Origin: Glandiceps talaboti
Lineage: Eukaryota; Hemichordata; Enteropneusta; Spengelidae
Assembly (NCBI RefSeq): GCF_964340395.1
Contig: NC_135551.1
Coordinates: forward strand, 30,968,955 to 31,021,454
Length of the DNA: 52,500 bases
Reading direction: 5' to 3'
A program made the translations under genes and the position numbers. Shown one piece after another: positions 45,059 through 52,500 of the stretch. The notes beneath the pieces were generated by a model that made no database searches, was not told the DNA's origin, and was given only the letters and a program-made list of their open reading frames with translations. How positions within the stretch are numbered: position 1 is the stretch's first letter; each line of letters opens with the position of its first letter.

Positions 45059-48000
45059 ATGTTTAGTAGAACGGTGCATGCCTTACAGGTAAGCAAGACT
45101 ATCGTAAATGCACAGTCTCTTGCACAACATTTCGTTATATGCACGCTTTTGCAATGACTGGATTTGATAAAAATCAAACAATTATATTTGCATATTAATT
45201 TCCCCAGTCGAGGCCATGTGATCTACGTCCTACCACGCCCACTTACAGATACCATGGGTACTAACTAATATCTTTAAGATTTACAAACCTTATGCACATC
45301 GAAAAATTCAAGAATAACATTGATCAACACTTCTGCACCAGATTCTGATGGGATGTTTATATGCACCAGATTCTGATGGGATGATATTATCTCTGGATAT
45401 CTAATCCTAACTAAACTAAACATGACAACAGTTTGTGTCTTTCGAAAATACATCTTATCCACAGTCACGTGTGAGCTAATATCCTATTCCAATGTGGTAA
45501 TATTCTAGTCTAGGATGATCATAATACAAAATAATAACGTTATTAGGTATATACAATATTTAAAAAATAGTACAATATATTCCGGAGCAATTCCCCGCAA
45601 CGGTATTTTTTGAATATCGTATATAACGTCATTATTTTGTATTATGATCATCCTCGACTATAAATTAATATTACCACCCTGGAATAGGATATTAACTTAC
45701 AAGTGACTGTGATCTTATCTGATAGATCTAACGATCATTACGTAAGTCCATTCGTTCAATCCATCGACATTTTACATTTAACCATAGACCCGAGGGTCTA
45801 TGATGTAACCAAGTATAGTAGTCACTACTAGTGGTCCTCCTTGCAGACTGAGTAAGTCAGGAGATGTGATGGCCAACATTAGAATTTAGTCTGTTTGCCA
45901 GTAGGATTATTTTTAGCCATGCAGTCGACCATGTGCATAGTGCACCTGAGTTGTTAGTGATATTTAGAGGTTGAGTCAACTTGTAAGCCAATATAGTTTT
46001 GAAAATGATTTTAATTTCACTATTTCTGAGGTATACTTGTGATATAGACCTGAGTCACTCCATTTTAGATGCCAATGGTAAACTTGACATGTAGCAAACT
46101 AACCAAGCATGCATGGAATCATACAGCATCTATCCTGGATTGACTTAAGTCTATGTCATAAGACTTTAAGTACACATTGTACCTCCAAAATAGTTATATA
46201 ATGAAATTAAAATCATGTATGTTTGGTCAGTTTGCTACATGTTGGCATTGCCAATGGTAGACATTGTAGCAAACTGACCACACATGCATGGATAGTTGTT
46301 TTATGTGCAAAATGTTACTTGTTTTTTAATACTAATAATAGTCTTACGTAAATCTATATTTTACATATCAGGCAAGTGGTCACATTTTACAGGCTACAGT
46401 ATGTTCAACTTTCTTGAAACCACTTATGACATGTGCAAGTGGACTTTCATCGAATTCTCAGCAATATGAACAAATTCAGCAAACCCTGAAAGATGTGAGA
46501 GGTGCTATGATAGACTCTATGGGAAATGTTAAAGAGACAGCGCCCTCACTTCCCGAGGTATGGACATTTCCTGAAATCAATAGACATTAAAGTTATGTGT
46601 GATGAGGTCCAATATTATGATATTGTTTATTTATTTATTTATTTATTTATTCAGCTTTTGATATAAAGTCAGGATGAGTCACACAGGTGACTAACACCTA
46701 TAGAAAGTGACCCTCCTCAATGTTCAGTGTTAATGCAGGAGGAAACCGGAGTACCTGGGGAAAACCTGCGTTGTTCGGTAAAGTCAAACTGAACGACACT
46801 CTTCTTACTTACAATGTGGTAAATTTAATCGAACCCTGAATGGGGTTCGAACCCTGACCGCAGTGGTAAGAGGCAAGTGGTTTAACCACTCAGCCACCGA
46901 CAACCCAATTATGACATAATATATTACATTATAATGCAATAACACAAAAATATTGTACATTTGGTTGACACCAGTTCAGTGTAGGACTAAATAAAATGAC
47001 AGTAACTATGTTTTACCAATTTGTTCATTAACCTTACAAGAGACATTTTGTTTCTTTACAGTCTCATACAAAAGAACTGTGTACTTTCTACAGTGGTTTA
47101 GAACAAACTTCAAAATTTGAGTTTCTGTCAGTTCTTGCTAAAGATTTCACAGTGGACCATGACGCCATTATCAAAGCATCAGAGAATATACATACAGCAC
47201 AGGTAAGATTTTATTTAAAAAATTAGAAGAAGAAGAAAAAAGTATGGTAATGGCAAATATTGACAATGTTTTGTCGATAAATTGCTTGTAACAGCATCTC
47301 CATGTAATGTTATACATTATTAATATTGATATTGAATATGTATTCATGAATATTCATAGCTCATCAAATACATATGTATGTGTGCTGATACCCATGATGC
47401 AACACTGGATCACTGCAAAAACAATAGAGGAAAAACATGTTTAATTTGATGCTTCTGGCAATTGTGCAAAAAGTATGTGGTGTTAAATAATGAAATGATT
47501 TTCCAGAATCCCAAAAGTTTATTAATATTCCTTTATATCCTGGAGTAGTATTCCGCCCTTGAACATATCATGATCTTGATGTATTGCCACATGTTGGGAT
47601 ATTATTTGTGATTCTGTTTTCTGATTATTATGTGATTTCTTTCAAAGAACAAAGGAGAAGCAGCATTGTTACAAGCAGAGAATAGATTACGTCAGTTATT
47701 AGTACCAAAGTATGGCCAGTTGTTTTCACAGATTGGTAGAATGAATAGTGGTGTCAAATTCTTGGTAGATTTAAGAGCAGATCTACTGGTAAGTTGTATC
47801 TCAAAACTTACATACAAGAAAGTATTGCTATCGCACTAGCACTGTGTACCAATGAATGCCATTAGATTTAAGAGCAGACCTACTGGTAAGTTGTATCACA
47901 AAACTTGCACTCAAGAAAGTATTGCTATCGCACTGAGTACAATGAATGCCATTAGATTTTATCATTCTTACATGTAAGTGTTTCCTGATCAAGCCATTTA

Positions 48001-49323
48001 TAGCTGTATTGTCGACACTTTCGGAAATATTTAAGTAAAATAACGTACTTTTAATCAGTCTATTTAATCACTAATTGAGTTATTACCAAGTTGTAGCTCT
48101 AGATGAACAAGGACTCTCAGTACATCTCAAATTATGAATTACAGAGAAAATAGTTTTCTTTACAGTTAAATATATTTAAATGGTCCTTTGCATGTAGAAA
48201 AATAAAGAGAAAGGATAACTCGTTATCAAAATAATCCCCCTTACTGAGACCATTACTTGTAAACACACTCAGATAGTAGTCTAGTTTATACTTATAGTAG
48301 TTGTACTAGGTCTATTCATTGTAAATATTCAATTAGTGTCGTAACCATATACAGTACATTGAAAATGTCCACTTTAATGATTTCATATAATATGAAGTAC
48401 ATATTAAATAAAAATTATCACATGCAGTTTCATTTTTTCCAAGTTCTTTTTGAATTCTTTTTGAATTCTTGTGGCTGATCTGTTCTTTATTTTAGAGTAT
48501 GCTATCAAGCCAGAGTTTCAATGACAACCCCTACCTGAAATCTATGAATGGCACACTGCGTGAAATGTTATCACATTGGTTTTCAGCTGGTCTGCTTAAT
48601 CTAGAGAGAATAACATGGCAGTCTGCGTGTGATATTTTGCAGAAGGTAAATATTTCATTTTACAGTTTGTTATCATCAAGTTCTATAATGCCATCAGTTT
48701 ATAACAGTTTTAGTAGAGTTCTATAGTGTCTATCAGTTTATAACAGTTTAGTAGAGTTCTATAGTGTCTATCAGTTTATAACAGTTTAGTAGAGTTCTAT
48801 AGTGTCTATCAGTTTATAACAGTTTTAGTAGAGTTCTATAGTGTCTATCAGTTTATAACAGTTTAGTAGAGTTCTATAGTGTCTATCAGTTTATAACAGT
48901 TTTTAGTAGAGTTCTATAGTGTCTATCAGTTTATAACAGTTTAGTAGAGTTCTATAGTGTCTATCACAACATGCTCAAAATACAATGGCAAGGATCATCT
49001 CTCGTACCAAGAAGTTTGAACACATTTCTCCAGTTCTCACCAGCCTGCTTTGCCTACCAGTTTGTTTCAGGATTGTTTACAACATTTTACTGTTGACATA
49101 TAATTTATTTCTCCACTCAATAGATTAGTGAATATGAAGCTGTGCATCCAGTCCGTAATTGGGCAGATTTGAAGAGACGGGTTGGGCCATACCGACGATG
49201 TTTTATGTTTACACACAATAGTATGCCAAGAGAACCTGTTATGGTTTTACACACAGCATTGACAGAGGATATATCCAGTAGTATACAGGTGAGATGACAG
49301 TGTATACAAATATATATGAATAT

Positions 49324-49390
<67 letters not shown>

Positions 49391-51902
49391 ACCTTTGACC
49401 TTAAGTGTACACATGATATCTTATTTGGGAGTGATATAATTCTGCCTGATTGTGCAATCTTACATTTATGAGAATTGAGTAGAATAATGGTGATTTCACG
49501 TATTGTGGAACCATTGACACAGATTCATGTTGTTGTAATGTAGAATGACCAGGCCTGGGGGAATAAATCTCATATTTTCCTTTCAAACAAGTAGAACTTG
49601 GTCTGTGTGTTCTATGGTACTATTTGTGTCAGTATATATTTCTCAGATTATATTCAGGAAATGTGATGTCGAGTGTAAGAAACAATAGATGTATTCATCT
49701 TTCAAATAGTCAATTGTTAGAAGTAGAAGTCTAGATGAATCGGAGACTATGAATGCAATGGATGGATCAGGAGAAGATCCAGAGAAGGCCAAAACTGCCA
49801 TATTTTATTCAATTACATCTACTCAGAAAGGTAGGAATGATAACCAAGATAGAATTGTATCTATAGTAACTACCTCACACTTGTATCTATGGTAACCACA
49901 ATAAACTCATATCTATGGTAACCACCTACACTTGAATCTATAGTATTCTCCATACATTTTATCTATGCAGCTTACCACATCCAACATTTATGAATTTGCC
50001 AAAATTAGAGACAATTCTTGTATATGATCTGAATACTTATTGAATTAAAGGTTATCTTAACAAATAATGATAATGATGATGATAATAATATTTTCTTTAT
50101 TATTGCTTGATAACTACATGACTAGTTCCATTTCCAGAGCTACCTTACACATCATGTGAACTGCAACAACCTGCATCTATATATTCTTTGTTTGATTTGC
50201 TTAAATAATTCTTTTAATATTTTTTATTATTCTAAAATCTGTCACAGGTTTACAGGGTGTGGATCTTGGTAATTACCTTATAAAGCAGGTAGTCAAACAA
50301 TTAATAGCAGAATTCCCTAAGATGGATCAATTCTCAAGTCTTTCACCCATCCCAGGATTCCGTGAATGGTTGCTAGGAGAGATTTATAAAGAATTGAAAG
50401 GTCAGTGCTGCTAGGATAGATTTATGGAGATTGGAAAGGTCAGTGGTTGCTAAGAGAGATTTATAAAGAGTTGATAGGTCAGTAGTTGCTAGGAGAGATT
50501 TATAAAGAGTTGATAGGTCAGTGGTTGCTAGGAGAGATTTATAAAGAGTTGATAGGTCAGTGGTTGCTAGGAGAGATTTATAAAGAGTTGATAGGTCAGT
50601 GGTTGCTAGGAGAGATTTATAAAGAGTTGATAGGTCAGTGGTTGCTAGGAGAGATTTATAAAGAGTTGATAGGTCAGTGGTTGCTAGGAGAGATTTATAA
50701 AGAGTTGATAGGTCAGTGGTTGCTAGGAGAGATTTATAAAGAGTTGATAGGTCAGTGGTTGCTAAGAGAGATTTATAAAGAGTTGATAGGTCAGTGGTTG
50801 CTAGGAGAGATTTATAAAGAGTTGATAGGTCAGTGGTTGCTAGGAGAGATTTATAAAGAGTTGATAGGTCAGTGGTTGCTAGGAGAGATTTATAAAGAGT
50901 TGATAGGTCAGTGGTTGCTAAGAGAGATTTATAAAGAGTTGATAGGTCAGTGGTTGCTAAGAGAGATTTATAAAGAGTTGATAGGTCCATGGTTTCTAGG
51001 AGAGATTTATAAAGAGAAGAGTTGATAGGTCCATGGTTGCTAAGACAGATTTATAAAGAGTTGATAGGTCAGTGGTTGCTAAGAGAGATTTACAAAGAAT
51101 GAAAATGTTGATGATTGCTCGGAGAGATTTTTTGAATAACTTTATATTGTATGGTCTTATTAACTAGGTGACTATATCAATGGTGTACTGTTTAGTGATT
51201 CAGAACTGAAAGCCGTGGTGGACATAAGTCGTAGAACTGATATGCAACCTTTAGAGGTGTTAAGAAGGTTGATACTTACAAATGAATGGACACAGTCTTC
51301 AAGACTCATCACCTTATTAGAGAAACCATTCATGAGATTGTGTGCTCGCTATTTGTTCTTAGAAAAGAGAAGGGGTTATGCACTAAACCCAGTAGGTGAG
51401 TAGAAAGTTATCTATAAGTACTCATGAAGAGGTGAAAATGTGAGGGGGCAAAAAAGCGAAAGTGATATGATAGCCTGATAGGGTTTTTGATCTTAATGAA
51501 CAATTTTCATTTTCTTAATTGTAGCCATATGTTAACTTCACATTTCCTCAGTCACAATTGAACATTGAGCTCTAGTTCATGGTGTACCTGACATATATTA
51601 TTACCGTATAAACAAATAAACACATGGACTCGATCAATGTCCACTCATTTTTTTACTTTACAGCCAATTTTCATCTAAGGAATGGTGCTGTACTGTGGAG
51701 AATCAACTGGCAGGGAGATATTTCACCTCGTGGTCTGACAGCATCATGTGGAATGATGGTCAATTATCGATATTTTCTTGAGAACACTAATTTCAATAGT
51801 CAACAATACACAGACAAACATCACATTGAAGCTTCTCAACAAGTCGTGGATTTAGTAGCACTGTATAAAAACATGAAACATCACCCAACAAGCCACCTGT
51901 GA
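45059..51902 (+). CDS. MLYCD: malonyl-CoA decarboxylase (MLYCD), ten exons
   Basis: Exons: 45059-45088, 46372-46557, 47062-47202, 47648-47788, 48496-48645, 49124-49288, 49710-49830, 50248-50400, 51168-51395, 51664-51902; 1554 nt, 517 residues, all GT-AG and in frame. The enzyme converts malonyl-CoA to acetyl-CoA, relieving inhibition of fatty-acid oxidation. Human-like stretches include [37 protein letters not shown] and [19 protein letters not shown]. By alignment the catalytic pair of human MLYCD (Ser329, His423) is Ser344 in SLSPIPGF and His442 in NFHLRNG. The tiny first exon ([10 protein letters not shown]) plus exon 2 gives a basic leader with no acidic residue for about 40 residues, fitting mitochondrial import. 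The protein ends SHL, a plausible PTS1 variant of human SKL, so dual mitochondrial/peroxisomal location is likely. Exon 1 is the least certain part; otherwise the start could be Met at 46426. Confidence 0.95.
45452..45719. mobile_element. 252-bp foldback MITE with 8-bp TSD
   Basis: Element 45460-45711 begins cacagtcacgtg and ends caagtgactgtg. Arms of about 90 bp are inverted repeats of each other (taatatcctattcca, gatgatcataatacaaaata) with scattered mismatches. The octamer atcttatc flanks both sides exactly (45452-45459 and 45712-45719). An 8-bp duplication suggests a hAT-like transposase. Located in MLYCD intron 1. Non-coding, and not the same family as the 4.6-kb MITE. Confidence 0.88.
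46000..46295. repeat. nested direct and inverted repeats
   Basis: A ~45-bp motif (tgccaatggta, tgtagcaaact, accaagcatgcatgga) occurs at about 46070-46118 and again at about 46249-46293 in direct orientation. An inverted copy (catgtatgtttggtcagttt, gctacatgt) lies at 46213-46241. A longer inverted pair (aatgattttaatttcacta near 46003; atgaaattaaaatcatg near 46200) encloses them. Probably a decayed foldback element in MLYCD intron 1. Confidence 0.6.
46625..46906 (-). mobile_element. tRNA-derived SINE, apparently complete
   Basis: On the minus strand the element starts near 46906 with a tRNA-like head: box A TGGCTGAGTGG (46886-46896) and box B inside GGTCAGGGTTCGAACCCC (about 46838-46858), spaced as in a class II tRNA. 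A conserved-looking central part follows (aggttttccccaggtactcc, ggtttcctcctgcattaaca). It ends in an (AAAT)n tail, seen as TTTA repeats at 46625-46652. A truncated relative is at 34066-34157. Located in MLYCD intron 2, antisense to the gene. Flanking duplication was not clear. Confidence 0.85.
47766..47959 (+). repeat. 97-bp tandem duplication spanning the MLYCD exon 4 donor
   Basis: Copy 1 (47766-47862) includes the last 23 bases of exon 4, its donor and 74 bases of intron. Copy 2 (from 47863) repeats exon-end and donor (ctactg then gtaagt) with a few substitutions. The decoy donor follows 47885. Its use would lengthen exon 4 by 97 nt and shift the frame. Confidence 0.9.
48675..48966. repeat. 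38-bp minisatellite (about 8 copies)
   Basis: Units read agttctatagtgtctatcag followed by tttataacagtttagtag, some with an extra T or two, in MLYCD intron 5, starting about 30 bp after the exon 5 donor. Confidence 0.93.
49327..49387. repeat. (GT)n microsatellite
   Basis: About 29 GT units in MLYCD intron 6, about 40 bp after the exon 6 donor. Confidence 0.97.
49855..49945. repeat. short degenerate repeat
   Basis: About three copies of a ~36-bp motif containing atctatggtaaccac and cacttg, in MLYCD intron 7. Confidence 0.7.
50366..51105 (+). repeat. 39-bp minisatellite derived from the exon 8 / intron 8 boundary of MLYCD
   Basis: The last ~35 bases of exon 8 (tggttgctaggagagattta and following) and the adjoining donor gtcagt reappear as about 18 further tandem 39-bp units in intron 8. 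Most units are identical. The first intronic unit is 38 bp and diverged; the last few have gtccat in place of gtcagt, and one has extra bases. The unit equals 13 codons ([13 protein letters not shown]), so both strands stay open for hundreds of bases. The sense frame from exon 8 meets a stop within the first unit (at about 50412), so the array is not simply read through. Confidence 0.95.
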
Positions 51903-52395
51903 AACCAACAATCAACCAATCAGTATCATGTGAGACAAGATAAATAAACCAATCAGAAACCAGTAAAAGACTTCAATATAAGTCAACCAATCAGTCACTT
52001 ATGAGAATATGTCAACAAATCAGCCAGTCAGTAATCAATAAAAGAAATTAAGCCCAAATCAACCAATCAGCACTCAGTAAAATTAAGATTTCAGCCCAAA
52101 TCGACCAATCAGCACTCAGTAAAATTAAGATTTCAGCCCAAATCAACCAATCAATAAGATGACACCACAAACCAACCAATCAATAATTAGTAATACTACA
52201 ACACAAATCAACCAATCAGTGACAAGTGACATGACAAAACAAATCAACCAATCAGTGACCAGTAATATTACAACACAAATCAACCAATCAGTGACAAGTA
52301 ACATTACAACACAAACCAACCAACCAATCAGCAACTTCGACAATACCACACAAGTTAATCCTATTGTCAAATCACCTATTGTTGATGAACCCTAA
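51903..52395 (+). repeat. CCAAT-containing repeat array in the MLYCD 3' flank / putative 3' UTR
   Basis: About a dozen copies of an (a)aatcaaccaatcag word, spaced about 33-40 bp, begin directly after the MLYCD stop codon. The last copies are the most regular (accaatcagtgac, agtaatattacaacac). A possible AATAAA signal lies at about 51943 within the array. Each unit carries CCAAT, the NF-Y core, although position after the gene makes a promoter role uncertain. A 78-codon frame over the array is a repeat artefact. Confidence 0.85.
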
Positions 52396-52500
52396 CTGTT
52401 TACAATATTTTGATCAAATGCAAGCCACACTTTATTCAATGTTTTGGTCTTGCACAGTTACAATGTTATACACTCTGTTTGAGGATGAATTCTTCTTGAT
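52396..52500. other. right edge of window
   Basis: Short unique AT-rich sequence after the array. No feature seen. Confidence 0.5.

Noticed and set aside
46838-46906. Functional tRNA gene
   Set aside because: The box A/box B head is attached to a central domain and an (AAAT)n tail and has a relative elsewhere, so it is a SINE; a full cloverleaf was not evident.
50373-51025. Long repeat proteins on both strands (205 and 179 codons)
   Set aside because: They arise because a stop-free 39-bp unit repeats in phase. The sense copy lies in an MLYCD intron and the exon 8 frame hits a stop in the first unit.

Overview
This is a eukaryotic, animal nuclear window. It is AT-rich by eye, intron-rich and full of micro- and minisatellites and small foldback elements. 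The protein set (a bombesin-like GPCR, SKA3, PDSS2, MLYCD), GT-AG introns, a tRNA-derived SINE and hAT-type MITEs point to an invertebrate, most plausibly a marine lophotrochozoan, ambulacrarian or cephalochordate. I cannot name the species. All gene identities rest on remembered family sequences; no search was run.

Layout. 1-3250: gene-free flank with GT/GTAT microsatellites. 3351-4517 (+): intronless rhodopsin-class peptide receptor of the bombesin/GRP type, with two perfect cAMP-response elements and two uORFs upstream and a fresh 8-bp-TSD MITE in its 3' flank. 4963-16500: no gene recognised; several minisatellites (38-, 72-, 26- and 34-bp units) and a TIR-type repeat. 16512-24349 (-): five-exon gene model for an unrecognised 201-residue Ser/Thr/Asn-rich protein with WxxF motifs. 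25.4-25.6 kb: CpG-bearing stretch, possibly a shared promoter. 26527-37784 (+): SKA3, 13 coding exons, with one exon duplicated and another triplicated. 39818-44603 (-): PDSS2, six exons, convergent with SKA3. 45059-51902 (+): MLYCD, ten exons, divergent from PDSS2 across 455 bp. Its putative 3' UTR carries an array of CCAAT-containing repeats.

The genes do not form one pathway. SKA3 is a kinetochore-microtubule coupler, PDSS2 makes the ubiquinone side chain in mitochondria, and MLYCD decarboxylates malonyl-CoA in mitochondria and peroxisomes. The head-to-head PDSS2/MLYCD pair could share a promoter and link two mitochondrial lipid functions; that is inference.

No wholly new system is evident. 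The most unusual structures are: (i) a 39-bp minisatellite in MLYCD intron 8 that grew out of the end of exon 8 and carries a copy of the 5' splice site in nearly every unit; (ii) tandem exon amplification in SKA3 of TP-motif exons, with all duplicated exons phase-symmetric; (iii) a C-terminal segment of SKA3 resembling the SKA1 microtubule-binding winged helix, absent from human SKA3 as I remember it; (iv) a two-length (54/45 bp) minisatellite with a 297-bp higher-order repeat; and (v) MITEs with intact target-site duplications.
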